This document shows, piece by piece, positions 8,854 through 17,010 of a DNA stretch of 64,000 nt; position 1 is the stretch's first letter, and every line of letters starts with the position of its first letter. A model generated the notes under the pieces. That model was not told where the DNA came from and did not search any database. It worked only from the letters and a program-made list of their open reading frames with translations. The stretch is from NCBI RefSeq assembly GCF_001424645.1, contig NZ_LMQR01000002.1, positions 154,854 through 218,853 on the forward strand. The letters run 5' to 3'. Position numbers and translations under genes: made by a program. The stretch is from Frigoribacterium sp. Leaf415. Its GTDB lineage: Bacteria > Actinomycetota > Actinomycetes > Actinomycetales > Microbacteriaceae.

Positions 8854-9660
8854 ATGGGCCAGGACGAGAGCCGAGGAGGCGCGGGCGGCGCACGCTCGGA
8901 CGTCGCGGTCGACGGCGCCCTCGGTGGTGCCCTCGGGGCCCCTCTCGCCCCGACGACCCGGGTCGACGACCTCACCGACCGCCTCGTCACCGCCATCACG
9001 ATCGGCGAGTACCTGCCCGGCTCGCGCCTCCCCCCGGAGCGCGACCTCGCCGCCTCGCTGCGGGTCGGCCGCATGACCGTGCGGGCCGCCCTGGCCCGGC
9101 TCGTCGAGCAGGGCTTGATCGTGACGCAACGCGGGCGCGGCGGCGGCTCGTTCGTCCAGGCGCCGGCACCGGGGTCGGGCACCGACGTCGTGCGCCGCAC
9201 GCTCGCCGCACGCTGGTCCGACCTGCGCGACACGAGCGAGGCGATCAGCCGTCTGCACGGCGTCGTCGCCGAAGCGGCAGCCGAGAACCGCACCGCGACC
9301 GACGTCGACCGGTTGCACGACCGACTCGAGGGCTACCGCGACGCCGCGTCGGGGCTCGCGTCGCAGAAAGCCGACGAGGCCCTGCACGTCGCGATCGCCG
9401 AGGCCGCCGGCAACGCGACGCTGCGCGGCGTGCTGTTCGACCTCGAGGCCCGGGTGAGCATCTCGGCACCGGCGCACCTCTGGGGCGGGCCGGACGGCAT
9501 GCGCGAGATGGAGCTGCGCGCCCTCGCCGACCACGAGGCGCTCGTCGCCGCGATCTGTGACGGGCGCGCGGCGGACGCCGCGGCCATCGCGCGCGAGCAC
9601 GTCAAGATCGACCTCGAGCTGCTCGAGCGCGAACTCGGCCGCACCGACGCGACCGGCTGA
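8854..9660 (+). CDS. FadR/GntR-family transcriptional regulator
   Basis: A 268-residue regulator with an N-terminal winged helix-turn-helix (about residues 38-105, with GEYLPGSRLPPERDLAASLRV and MTVRAALARLVEQGLI) and a C-terminal all-helical FCD effector domain (HVAIAEAAGNATL, DHEALVAAICDG, HVKIDLELLE). FCD regulators usually release DNA when they bind a carboxylate metabolite. The first 35 residues are an Ala/Gly-rich extension containing a GGAGGCGCGG word. Divergence from the iminopeptidase-permease-acetamidase operon makes that operon the likely target. GGGGAC lies 8 bases before the ATG. Confidence 0.9.
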   Translation: MGQDESRGGAGGARSDVAVDGALGGALGAPLAPTTRVDDLTDRLVTAITIGEYLPGSRLPPERDLAASLRVGRMTVRAALARLVEQGLIVTQRGRGGGSFVQAPAPGSGTDVVRRTLAARWSDLRDTSEAISRLHGVVAEAAAENRTATDVDRLHDRLEGYRDAASGLASQKADEALHVAIAEAAGNATLRGVLFDLEARVSISAPAHLWGGPDGMREMELRALADHEALVAAICDGRAADAAAIAREHVKIDLELLERELGRTDATG

Positions 9661-9700
9661 AGCCTGCCCTGGCGGCCGACCCGCGCCTCCTGAGCCCTCG

Positions 9701-9762
9701 GACCCCAGGAACTCGCCGAGACCCCCTCGCGCGCACGGGGGTCTCGGCGAGTTCCCGGGGTC
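9701..9762. repeat. Palindromic repeat family B, copy 3
   Basis: 62-bp copy of the family, here between two co-directional genes (end of the FadR-family gene and start of the GH13 gene), so it could end transcription of the former. Confidence 0.85.
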
Positions 9763-9807
9763 TCGGCGTGACGGCGCGGCCGAGGCCGGCCGTGACAGGC
9801 TGGGCGG

Positions 9808-11538
9808 GTGAGCGACTCGACGACGAACGACACCGGCCCCACGACCGCCCCGCCCGCCTGGTGGACGACCGCGACGGTCTACCAGATCTACCCGCGCAGC
9901 TTCGCGGACTCGAACGGCGACGGGGTGGGCGACCTCGGCGGCATCCGGCGGCGACTCGGTCACCTGCACGATCTCGGGGTCGACGTGATCTGGCTGTCGC
10001 CGATCTACCGGTCTCCGCAGGCCGACAACGGCTACGACATCAGCGACTACGACGACGTCGACCCGCTGTTCGGCACGCTCGAGGAGTTCGACGCCCTGAC
10101 GGACGAGGTGCACGCGCTCGGCATGAAGCTGGTCATGGACCTCGTCGTCAACCACACGAGCGACGAGCACCCGTGGTTCGTCGAGGCCCGGTCGTCGCGC
10201 GACGCCCCGAAGCGCGACTGGTACCTCTGGCGCGACCCGCTGCCGTCCGGCGAGGGGACGGACGCCGCGGGCACTCCCGGCGCCGGCACCCACCCGACCG
10301 CGTGGCGCAGCGCGTTCAGCGGCCCGGCCTGGACCCTCGACGAGCGCACCGGCCAGTACTACCTGCACATGTTCGCGTCGAAGCAGCCCGACCTCAACTG
10401 GGAGAACCCCGACCTGCGCCGGGCGGTGTTCGACATGATGAACCGCTGGCTCGACCGGGGCGTCGACGGCTTCCGCATGGACGTGATCAACCACATCGCC
10501 AAAGAGCCCTCGTCGCTGGCGCCCGGCGCGTCGCACTTCGTCATGGGCGGGCAGATCCACGACCATCTGCGCGAGATGCACCGCGAGGTCTTCGCGCACC
10601 GCACCGACCGCGAGCTGATCACGGTGGGCGAGATGCCGGGCGTGACGGTCGACGACGCCCGGCTGTTCACGGCCGCCGACCGGCACGAGCTCGACATGGT
10701 GTTCCAGTTCGAGCACGTCGGCCTCGACCACGGGCCGGACTCGAAGTTCGACAACCTCCCGTTCGACCTCGTGGCCCTCAAGCGCTCGCTGTCGCGCTGG
10801 CAGGACGGTCTCGCCGACCAGGGCTGGAACAGCCTCTACCTCGGCAACCACGACCAGCCGCGGTCGGTTTCGCGCTTCGGCGGCGACGACCGGTACCGGT
10901 TCGAGTCGGCGACGTTGCTCGCCACCGTGCTGCACCTGCACCGGGGCACGCCGTACGTCTACCAGGGCGACGAGATCGGCATGACGAACGCCGGGTTCAC
11001 CTCGATCGAGCAGTACCGCGACATCGAGTCGGTCAACTGGTTCGACGAGTCGGTCGCGGCGGGGGCCGACCGCGAGGCCCTGCTCGAGGCGTTGCGCTTC
11101 CGCAGTCGCGACAACGCGCGCACCCCGGTGCAGTGGTCGGGAGGCGCGGCGGCGGGCTTCAGCACCGGCACCCCGTGGATCGAAGTGGTCGCGAACCACG
11201 ACACCGTGAACGTCGAGGCCGACCGAGCGGCGGGCGACCGCTCGGTGTTCGAGCACTACCGCCGCCTGATCGCGTTGCGGCACGAGTCGCCGGTCGTGGC
11301 GCTCGGGTCGTTCGAGCTGCTGGCACCGGACGACGAGCGGCTGTACGCGTTCACCCGCACGCTCGGTGACGAGCAACTGCTCGTGCTGGCGAACTGGTCG
11401 GGCGAGGCGTACGAGCTCGACCCCGCCCTGCACCCGGCGCTGCGGCGTCGCTCGGTGCCGCAGGTCGTGATCGGCAACGTGCCCGGCGGGGCCGGGCTGA
11501 CGCTCGCGCCCTGGGAGGTGCGCGTCCTGCGGTCCTGA
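9808..11538 (+). CDS. GH13 alpha-glucosidase / oligo-1,6-glucosidase
   Basis: A 576-residue GH13 enzyme that releases glucose from the non-reducing end of alpha-glucosides. The barrel starts at TVYQIYPRSFADSNGDGVGDLGG. Conserved regions are DLVVNHTSDEHPWF, GFRMDVINHI (nucleophile Asp225), VGEMPG (acid/base Glu275) and NHDQPRSVSRFG (Asp349), then the C-terminal beta domain. The QPDLNWENPDLR and NHDQPR segments fit the oligo-1,6-glucosidase/alpha-glucosidase subfamily rather than amylases. No signal peptide is seen, so it acts in the cytoplasm. The start is GTG, with CAGGCT six bases upstream as a possible -10 of a leaderless transcript. A GGAGGCGCGG word lies near 11140 (residues SGGAAAG). Confidence 0.92.
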   Translation: MSDSTTNDTGPTTAPPAWWTTATVYQIYPRSFADSNGDGVGDLGGIRRRLGHLHDLGVDVIWLSPIYRSPQADNGYDISDYDDVDPLFGTLEEFDALTDEVHALGMKLVMDLVVNHTSDEHPWFVEARSSRDAPKRDWYLWRDPLPSGEGTDAAGTPGAGTHPTAWRSAFSGPAWTLDERTGQYYLHMFASKQPDLNWENPDLRRAVFDMMNRWLDRGVDGFRMDVINHIAKEPSSLAPGASHFVMGGQIHDHLREMHREVFAHRTDRELITVGEMPGVTVDDARLFTAADRHELDMVFQFEHVGLDHGPDSKFDNLPFDLVALKRSLSRWQDGLADQGWNSLYLGNHDQPRSVSRFGGDDRYRFESATLLATVLHLHRGTPYVYQGDEIGMTNAGFTSIEQYRDIESVNWFDESVAAGADREALLEALRFRSRDNARTPVQWSGGAAAGFSTGTPWIEVVANHDTVNVEADRAAGDRSVFEHYRRLIALRHESPVVALGSFELLAPDDERLYAFTRTLGDEQLLVLANWSGEAYELDPALHPALRRRSVPQVVIGNVPGGAGLTLAPWEVRVLRS

Positions 11539-11584
11539 CCCGCGCCTCCCCGCGCGCGCTCGCCCCGCCCCTCGCCCTCTCACG

Positions 11585-11672
11585 TGTGCAAATCGCGACA
11601 GCGGAGGCGCGGCGCGCCGCTCAGGTCGGAAGATGAGCGGCGCGCCGCGCTCCCCTCGTCGGGTTCGGCGCG
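11585..11672 (+). repeat. Repeat family A, copy 1
   Basis: Starts TGTGCAAATCGCGA, then a perfect stem GGCGCGCCGCTCA (11611-11623) / TGAGCGGCGCGCC (11634-11646) whose loop carries TCGGAAG, and ends in GTCGGGTTCGGC. The same ordered blocks recur at 16813 (plus) and 48529 (minus). Confidence 0.75.
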
Positions 11673-11757
11673 CTGCACGGGGCGCGAGCGGTCGGGTTCG
11701 GCACGCCGCACGGGGCGCGGGCGGTCGGGTTCGGCACGCCGCACGGGGCCCGAGCCC
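11659..11757 (+). repeat. 33-bp tandem repeat, three units
   Basis: Three tandem units beginning TCGGGTTCGGC at 11659, 11692 and 11725, sharing GCACGGGGC in their second half, with a few substitutions. The unit starts with the right-hand block of repeat family A, so it may be a local expansion of that element's end. Confidence 0.8.
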
Positions 11758-11851
11758 CCGACGCGAGCACGCGTCGCACCGTCCATGTGCACGGTGCGAC
11801 GTTCATCCGACGCTGCGACTCGTGCCCCGGACCTCACGCCCCGGACCCCGG

Positions 11852-11857
11852 TAGCGT
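11852..11857 (+). promoter_or_regulatory. -10 element (leaderless promoter)
   Basis: TAGCGT followed by seven bases and then the GTG start at 11865, with no ribosome-binding site between. This fits transcription starting at the start codon. Confidence 0.55.
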
Positions 11858-11864
11858 CGCCGAA

Positions 11865-12557
11865 GTGAGCGATCCCGACGACGCGCCCGCGCCTCCTGAG
11901 AACTCGACCGAGCACGACCCGACCGGCCCGAGCGACCCCGACCCCGCACCCGCCGAGCTCCCGCACGGCTGGGTGCGCATCGGCGAGCGCCGCTGGTGGT
12001 CGACGTGGGTCGGGGCGACGACGTTCTTCGTCACCTTCTCGGCACTCCAGGGCGTCAACTTCGTCGCGGGCATCGCCGGGGCGACCGTCCGTTGGGACCT
12101 CGCGCTGCTCCTGGGAATCGCGGTCACGGTCGGGATCTTCGCCATGATCACGCTGATCCGGAACGCCCTGTCCCCGCAGCCCTGGGTCGACCTCGACTCC
12201 GGGCAGCTGCGGGCCGGCACCCGCCGACCGATCCCTCTGGCCCAGGTCGACCGTGCCGTCCTGACGACGGCGCCCGTCGGCACCGGCGGCCGGGTGGTCG
12301 TGCTCCGGCTGACCGCCAAGGAGGCGCGGGTCGAGTTCATCCTGCGCGACCGGCAGGACGCGACCCTCGACCCGACCTCGACCGCCGTGTTGGCGGAGGC
12401 GCTGCGCCGCACCTCCGTCGCCATGCCGACGTCGATCCACGATCCGAGCGGCCGGTTCGCCCGCTACAACTTCCCCGGCCACATCGGCCGCGACGACGCC
12501 GTCGCCCTCGTCGAGCACCCGCCCGCCGCCGGCGAGCCGTTGCCAGCCGCGTGGTGA
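11865..12557 (+). CDS. Two-helix membrane protein, function unknown
   Basis: A 230-residue protein with an acidic, Pro-rich N-terminus (about 45 residues), two membrane helices (about residues 48-105, STWVGATTFFVTFSALQG and LALLLGIAVTVGIFAMITLI), and a cytoplasmic domain of about 120 residues. The layout, with a PWVDLDSGQLRAGTRRPIPLAQVDRAVL stretch, resembles the PH-like membrane proteins common in Microbacteriaceae; this is a likeness of shape, not a firm family call. It converges on the siderophore-interacting protein gene across a 66-bp palindrome. Confidence 0.65.
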   Translation: MSDPDDAPAPPENSTEHDPTGPSDPDPAPAELPHGWVRIGERRWWSTWVGATTFFVTFSALQGVNFVAGIAGATVRWDLALLLGIAVTVGIFAMITLIRNALSPQPWVDLDSGQLRAGTRRPIPLAQVDRAVLTTAPVGTGGRVVVLRLTAKEARVEFILRDRQDATLDPTSTAVLAEALRRTSVAMPTSIHDPSGRFARYNFPGHIGRDDAVALVEHPPAAGEPLPAAW

Positions 12558-12606
12558 CCGCGGCCTGGTGACCGGTTCGCCCTCGATCACCCTCGTCCGC
12601 GACCAC

Positions 12607-12672
12607 GTCGCACCACCGTCGTGTCGTCGAACCACGCCGGACGGTGGTTCGACGACACGACCGTGGTGCGAC
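12607..12672. repeat. Palindromic repeat family C, copy 1
   Basis: 66-bp inverted repeat: GTCGCACCAC and CGTCGTGTCGTCGAACCAC on the left are mirrored on the right with a single mismatch, giving arms of about 29 bp. It lies between convergent genes and may terminate both. The core GTCGAACCAC...GTGGTTCGAC recurs at 20405. Confidence 0.85.
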
Positions 12673-12692
12673 CTCCGAGCAGGTGGCGGCCC

Positions 12693-13634
12693 TCAGCGCT
12701 TCCAGTACCCCGAGAACGTGATGCGGTTCTTCGGCAGGCCCGCCGCGTGCAGGTGCCGCCGTCCTCCGGTCGCCAGCGCGGACTCGCCCACGACGTAGGC
12801 GTAGGCCCGCGGGTCGGCCGCCGACCGCGAGAGCAGTGCGGCGAGCGCCCCCTCCCCCGGCGCGGCACCCCCGGCGCCCCCGGCACCCCCGGCACCCCGA
12901 CCGTCAGCGTCGCCGCCGTCGAGCGCCCGGGCGTCGAGCTCGTCCCGCACGACCCACGTCACCTCGACGCCGTCGGGCGCGTCGAGCGGACGCACGTCGC
13001 CCCGGGTCGGCACCTCCTGGATCACCGATCCCACGGAGGCGCGGTGCAGCGACCGCACGATCCCTTCCGTTCCCGGCAGCCCGGTCTCGTCGGCGACCAG
13101 GTGGATCTCGGTCGCGTCGTCGGGGGCGTTGAACAGCACGCCCTGGTCGAGCAGGCCGAGGGCGTCGCCAGGGCGGGCGGCGCAGGCCCAGATCGCCGCG
13201 GCTCCTTCGAGTTCGCCGGACTCGCCGCGGTGCAGCACGAAGTCGATGTCGAGCTCGGCGCGCGACGCCCCGGCCGCACCCGCACCCGCACCGGCACCCG
13301 CGCCGGCCGCACCCGAGCCGGCACCCGCCGAACCCGCCGGCCGGAACTGGCGCACCGTGTAGTTCGCGCAGTGTGGCCGCTCGGCCTCGGGGATCGCCAG
13401 GTACTGAGCGTACCAGAGCGACGTCGTCGCCCGCGGCAGCCGCAACGAGTCGCTGCCGGGCAGCGGCAGGAACAGCCGGAACCACTGGTCGAAGCCCATG
13501 TCGCCGAACTCGTGCAGGTCGTCGCCGACGACGGTGACGCGCTGGAAGCTCGGCGAGACGCGCTCCGAGCGCAGCACCTCGAGACGGTGCACTCGGGGGT
13601 CGGCGGGCTTGACGGGCGGGCGGCGGGTCGACAT
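12693..13634 (-). CDS. Siderophore-interacting protein (ferric-siderophore reductase)
   Basis: A cytoplasmic flavoprotein of the ViuB/YqjH family that reduces ferric siderophores to release iron. The FAD-binding half has VSPSFQRVTVVGDDL, FDQWFRLFLPLPG and YTVRQFRP; the NAD(P)-binding half has AYVVGESA and ends in KNRITFSGYWKR, typical of the family. Two low-complexity Gly/Ala insertions, at about residues 101-124 and 246-265, are unusual and are encoded by GC-rich repeats. The start ATG abuts a DtxR box, leaving no room for a normal leader, so the transcript is probably leaderless. It is divergent from the desferrioxamine-type biosynthesis operon and surely part of the same iron response. Confidence 0.92.
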   Translation of the reverse strand: MSTRRPPVKPADPRVHRLEVLRSERVSPSFQRVTVVGDDLHEFGDMGFDQWFRLFLPLPGSDSLRLPRATTSLWYAQYLAIPEAERPHCANYTVRQFRPAGSAGAGSGAAGAGAGAGAGAAGASRAELDIDFVLHRGESGELEGAAAIWACAARPGDALGLLDQGVLFNAPDDATEIHLVADETGLPGTEGIVRSLHRASVGSVIQEVPTRGDVRPLDAPDGVEVTWVVRDELDARALDGGDADGRGAGGAGGAGGAAPGEGALAALLSRSAADPRAYAYVVGESALATGGRRHLHAAGLPKNRITFSGYWKR

Positions 13635-13652
13635 AAGGTAAGGCTAACCTAA
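13634..13652. promoter_or_regulatory. DtxR/IdeR-type iron box
   Basis: TAAGGTAAGGCTAACCTAA closely matches the 19-bp DtxR/IdeR consensus TTAGGTTAGCCTAACCTAA. It abuts the siderophore-interacting protein start and covers its possible -10 (TAGCCT, 13641-13646, minus strand, six bases from ATG). Iron-loaded DtxR bound here would block that promoter and probably also the desA operon on the other side. Confidence 0.9.
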
Positions 13653-13729
13653 CGAACTGCGGGCCGCATCCGGCGTCGACGACCACGCCTCCGACGGGCA
13701 CGCCGACGCCGAGCCACCCGCCCGACCTG

Positions 13730-13774
13730 CACGACCCGCACGACCCGCACGACCCGCACGACCCGCGAATCCGC
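13730..13774 (+). repeat. 9-bp tandem repeat, five units
   Basis: Five perfect CACGACCCG units between the iron box and desA, in the likely leader of the desA operon. Repeat number could vary between strains. Confidence 0.85.
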
Positions 13775-13813
13775 GCCATGCCCCACCGCTCCACCACGAT
13801 CCGAAGGAGACCC

Positions 13814-15376
13814 GTGTCCGAACGCCACGCGTCCGCACTGCTCACCACCGCGACCGCCGACGAGTACGAGCGCCTCACCGGCGCCGCCGTCGCCCGCGTC
13901 GCCGACCGCTTCCGCATCACACGCCAACCCTTCTCGGGCGAGAGCCGTGCGCACCTGCAGCACCTCGTCGACGCCGTCGACCTCGACGCACCGGGCACGG
14001 GAGTCGACGACGCCCTGCGCGAGGTCGACGAGCTCTTCACGGCGAACGCCGTCTGGTTCCACGACCCCGCCTACCAGTCGCACCTCAACTGCCCCGTCGC
14101 CCTGCCCGCGGTCGCCGCCGAGGCCGTGCTGGCCGCGGTCAACCCGTCGGTGGACACGTACGACCAGTCGGCCGTCGGCACCCTGATCGAGCGTCGCCTC
14201 GTCGACTGGACGGCCGAGCGCATCGGCTTCGACCCGGCCACCCGTGACGGGATCTTCACCTCGGGCGGCACGCAGTCGAACCTGCACGCCCTGCTGCTCG
14301 CCCGCGAGCACGCCACGGCCCGCGCCCGCGCCGACGCCGAGGACGAGGAGGCGCGGCTGCGGAACACGGCCGCCCCCGGTCACCGTCACGTCCCGCGCGC
14401 CACGGCGCTGCACGACCTGCTCGGCCGCATGGTCGTGGTCGCCACCGCCGAGAGCCACTTCAGCGTGCAGAAGTCGGCCCGGCTGCTCGGGCTCGGCGAG
14501 GACGCCGTCGTGACCATCCCCACCGACGACGCCGGCCGGATGCTGCCCGAGGCCCTCGCCGTCACCCTGGACGCACTCGTGCAGGCGGGTCACCTGCCGG
14601 TCGCCGTGGTGGCGACCGCCGGCACGACCGACCGCGGCTGCCTCGACCCGCTCGCCGCGATCGCCGAGGTCTGCGACCGCACCGGCGTCTGGCTGCACGT
14701 CGACGCGGCCTACGGCGGCGGCCTGCTCGTCTCGCCGACGCGTCGGCACCTGCTCGACGGCATCGAGCACGCCCGGTCGGTCACGGTCGACTTCCACAAG
14801 ACGTTCTTCCAGCCGGTGTCGTCGAGCGCGTTGATCGTGCGCGACGGGCACGACCTCGACCCGGTCGCCTGGCACGCGGACTACCTCAACCCGCTGTCCG
14901 ACCCCGAACCGAACCAGGTGTCGAAGTCGCTGCAGACCACCCGCCGGTTCGACGCTCTCAAGCTCTGGGCGACGCTGCGCGCCCTCGGCCCCGACGGCGT
15001 GGGCGAGCTGGTCGACCGGGTGGTCGACCTCGCGGCCGAGGCACACGACCTGCTGCGGGGCGACGACGAGTTCGTCCTGCTCGCCGAGACGCAGCTCAGC
15101 ACGGCGCTGTTCCGCTGGCAGCCGGCCGGCGTCGACGACGCCACCGCCGACCGGCTCGTCCCGCTCGTCCGACGCGTGCTCTTCGAGTCCGGCAGGGCGA
15201 TCGTCGCGAAGACCGTGGTCGACGGGCGCCCCTGCCTCAAGCTGACGCTGCTCAATCCCGACGCGGGTCTCGACGACGTGAGGGGCGTGCTCGAGCTGGT
15301 CCGCGCCTCCTCGTGGGCCCTGCTCGAGAGCGACGCCCCCGCGCTCGTCGCCGCCGGGACGGAGGCCGCCCGATGA
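13814..15376 (+). CDS. desA: PLP-dependent lysine decarboxylase of siderophore biosynthesis
   Basis: A 520-residue group II PLP decarboxylase. In desferrioxamine pathways DesA makes cadaverine from lysine; related enzymes make diaminobutyrate products. Seen here are FTSGGTQSNLHALLLARE (cofactor phosphate binding), AESHFSVQKSARLLGLG, HVDAAYGGG and VDFHKTFFQPVSSS with the cofactor Lys329. GTG at 13814 follows an ideal GAAGGAGA site (13803-13810). It is first of three overlapping genes (desA-desB-desCD), which sets the lysine to cadaverine role better than sequence alone. A GGAGGCGCGG word sits in a variable loop at about 14348 (residues EEARLR). Confidence 0.9.
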   Translation: MSERHASALLTTATADEYERLTGAAVARVADRFRITRQPFSGESRAHLQHLVDAVDLDAPGTGVDDALREVDELFTANAVWFHDPAYQSHLNCPVALPAVAAEAVLAAVNPSVDTYDQSAVGTLIERRLVDWTAERIGFDPATRDGIFTSGGTQSNLHALLLAREHATARARADAEDEEARLRNTAAPGHRHVPRATALHDLLGRMVVVATAESHFSVQKSARLLGLGEDAVVTIPTDDAGRMLPEALAVTLDALVQAGHLPVAVVATAGTTDRGCLDPLAAIAEVCDRTGVWLHVDAAYGGGLLVSPTRRHLLDGIEHARSVTVDFHKTFFQPVSSSALIVRDGHDLDPVAWHADYLNPLSDPEPNQVSKSLQTTRRFDALKLWATLRALGPDGVGELVDRVVDLAAEAHDLLRGDDEFVLLAETQLSTALFRWQPAGVDDATADRLVPLVRRVLFESGRAIVAKTVVDGRPCLKLTLLNPDAGLDDVRGVLELVRASSWALLESDAPALVAAGTEAAR

Positions 15377-17010
15377 CCGCCGCCACCGCAGCAGCAGCCG
15401 CCACCACCACCGCGGCAGCCGCCACCACCGCGCCCCGCACCGCACCGCACCTCCACGACCTCGTCGGCATCGGCCTCGGCCCGTTCAACCTCGGCCTGGC
15501 CGCCCTGACCGACCCGCTCGACGACGTCGACGCGGTGTTCCTCGACGAGAACGACGGCTTCGCCTGGCACCCGGGCATGATGATCGAGGGCGCGACGATC
15601 CAGGTGCCGTTCCTGGCCGACCTCGTGACGATGGCCGACCCGACCTCGCGCTTCGGCTTCCTGAACTGGCTGAAGGCGACCGGGCGGCTCTACCCGTTCT
15701 ACATCCGCGAGGACTTCTCCCCGCTCCGCGCGGAGTACGACGCCTACTGCCGCTGGGTCGCGGACCAGCTCGACACCCTGCGGTGGGGCCGCCGCGTCAC
15801 GAGCGTCGACGAGCAGCCCGACGGGACGTACGTCGTGACCTCGCGACGCGGTGCCGACGGGGCCGTCGAGACCTGGCACGCCCGTCACGTCGTGCTGGGG
15901 GTGGGTACAGAGCCGCGCCTCCCCGAGCCGCTGCAGCAGCTCGCCGGCCCGGGCGACGCCCGGGGTCCGGTCGTGCACAGCGCCGACTACCTGGCGGCCC
16001 GCGCCCGCCTGCGCGCCGCCGACTCGGTGACGATCGTCGGCAGCGGGCAGTCGGCCGCCGAGATCTACCGCGACCTGCTCGACACGACCCGCGTCGGTGA
16101 CCGCCCCGGGCACCGGCTCGACTGGGTCACCCGCTCGCCTCGGTTCTTCCCGATGGAGTACACGAAGCTCACGCTCGAGCTCACGAGCCCCGAGTACACC
16201 GACCACTTCCACTCGCTGCCGCGCGAGACCCGCGACCGGCTGGGCCGCGAGCAGCGCAGCCTCTACAAGGGCATCAGCGGCGACCTCGTCGACGACGTGT
16301 ACGACACGCTCTACCGGCTGAGCGTCGACGGGCCGGTCGACTCGACCCTGCTGACCGAGACCGAGCTCGTCGACGCCCGGTGGGTCGACGCCGACGGGCA
16401 GATCGAGCTGACGGTGCGGCACGCGCAGCTCGGGACCACGGCCACCCGCCGCACGGACGCGCTCGTCGTCGCGACGGGCTACGTCGCCCGGGTGCCGTCC
16501 TTCCTCGACGCGCTCGGCGACCGCGTCGACCGTGACGACCTCGGCCGCCTGGCCGTGGCGCGGGACTACTCGATCGACGGCGGCCGGGGGCGGCTGTTCG
16601 TCCAGAACGCCGAGGAGCACACCCACGGCCTCACCGCCCCCGACCTCGGCTTCGGCGCCTGGCGGAACTCGAGCATCATCGCCTCGATCACCGGCCGCGA
16701 GCCCTACCCGCTCGAGCGCCGCATCGCCTTCCAGACCTTCGGCCAGCCGACGCCTGCCCCCGCCCCGACGCCGACCTCCGTCCCGGCCTCCGCCCCCGCC
16801 CCCGCCCCCGGCTGTGCAATTCGCGACGAGTCCGGCGCGCAGGACTCCTCCGGAGCGGAAGTGAGCGGCGTGTCGCCCCGCGACGGTCGGGATTTGCACG
16901 CCCCGGACCGGGACGGCGGTCGGGTTCGGCCCGGCAGCCGCCCGCCCGAACCGAGACCGGCACCGGCACCGACACCGACACCGACCGAGGAGGCGCGGGT
17001 CACCCGATGA
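15373..17010 (+). CDS. desB: Lysine/cadaverine N-monooxygenase with a repeat-derived tail
   Basis: DesB-type flavin N-monooxygenase that hydroxylates cadaverine, as IucD and SidA do for lysine and ornithine. FAD site GIGLGPFNLGLAAL (about residue 35), NADPH site VGSGQSAAEIYRDLL, substrate region HPGMMIEGATIQVPFLADLVTMADPTSRF, and the late ATGY and DLGFGAWRNSSII motifs are all present, ending near residue 456. About 90 further residues, mostly Pro/Ala/Thr, have no counterpart in the family. They are encoded by low-complexity DNA plus a family A repeat element read in frame (16813-16930). The ATG overlaps the desA stop (ATGA), and the stop overlaps the desCD start. Confidence 0.92.
   Translation: MTAATAAAAATTTAAAATTAPRTAPHLHDLVGIGLGPFNLGLAALTDPLDDVDAVFLDENDGFAWHPGMMIEGATIQVPFLADLVTMADPTSRFGFLNWLKATGRLYPFYIREDFSPLRAEYDAYCRWVADQLDTLRWGRRVTSVDEQPDGTYVVTSRRGADGAVETWHARHVVLGVGTEPRLPEPLQQLAGPGDARGPVVHSADYLAARARLRAADSVTIVGSGQSAAEIYRDLLDTTRVGDRPGHRLDWVTRSPRFFPMEYTKLTLELTSPEYTDHFHSLPRETRDRLGREQRSLYKGISGDLVDDVYDTLYRLSVDGPVDSTLLTETELVDARWVDADGQIELTVRHAQLGTTATRRTDALVVATGYVARVPSFLDALGDRVDRDDLGRLAVARDYSIDGGRGRLFVQNAEEHTHGLTAPDLGFGAWRNSSIIASITGREPYPLERRIAFQTFGQPTPAPAPTPTSVPASAPAPAPGCAIRDESGAQDSSGAEVSGVSPRDGRDLHAPDRDGGRVRPGSRPPEPRPAPAPTPTPTEEARVTR
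16813..16930 (+). repeat. Repeat family A, copy 2, inside desB
   Basis: Begins TGTGCAATTCGCGA, carries GCGGAAGTGAGCGG in the middle and GTCGGGTTCGGC at the end, as in the intergenic copies at 11585 and 48445. A TCGGGATTTGCACG at 16887 mirrors the left end. Here the element is open in the desB frame and forms residues of its C-terminal tail. Confidence 0.75.

Larger units (their letters stand above)
11539..11864. other. Repeat-filled intergenic region
   Basis: 326 bp without a credible gene. From left to right it holds a GGAGGCGCGG word on the minus strand, a family A repeat element with a 13-bp internal stem, three 33-bp tandem repeats, and the TAGCGT promoter element of the next gene. Short open frames here are repeat artefacts. 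Confidence 0.7.

Noticed and set aside
11539..11864. Small Arg/Ala-rich frames in the repeat region after the GH13 gene
   Set aside because: They translate tandem repeats and hairpins, have no ribosome-binding sites and overlap on both strands.
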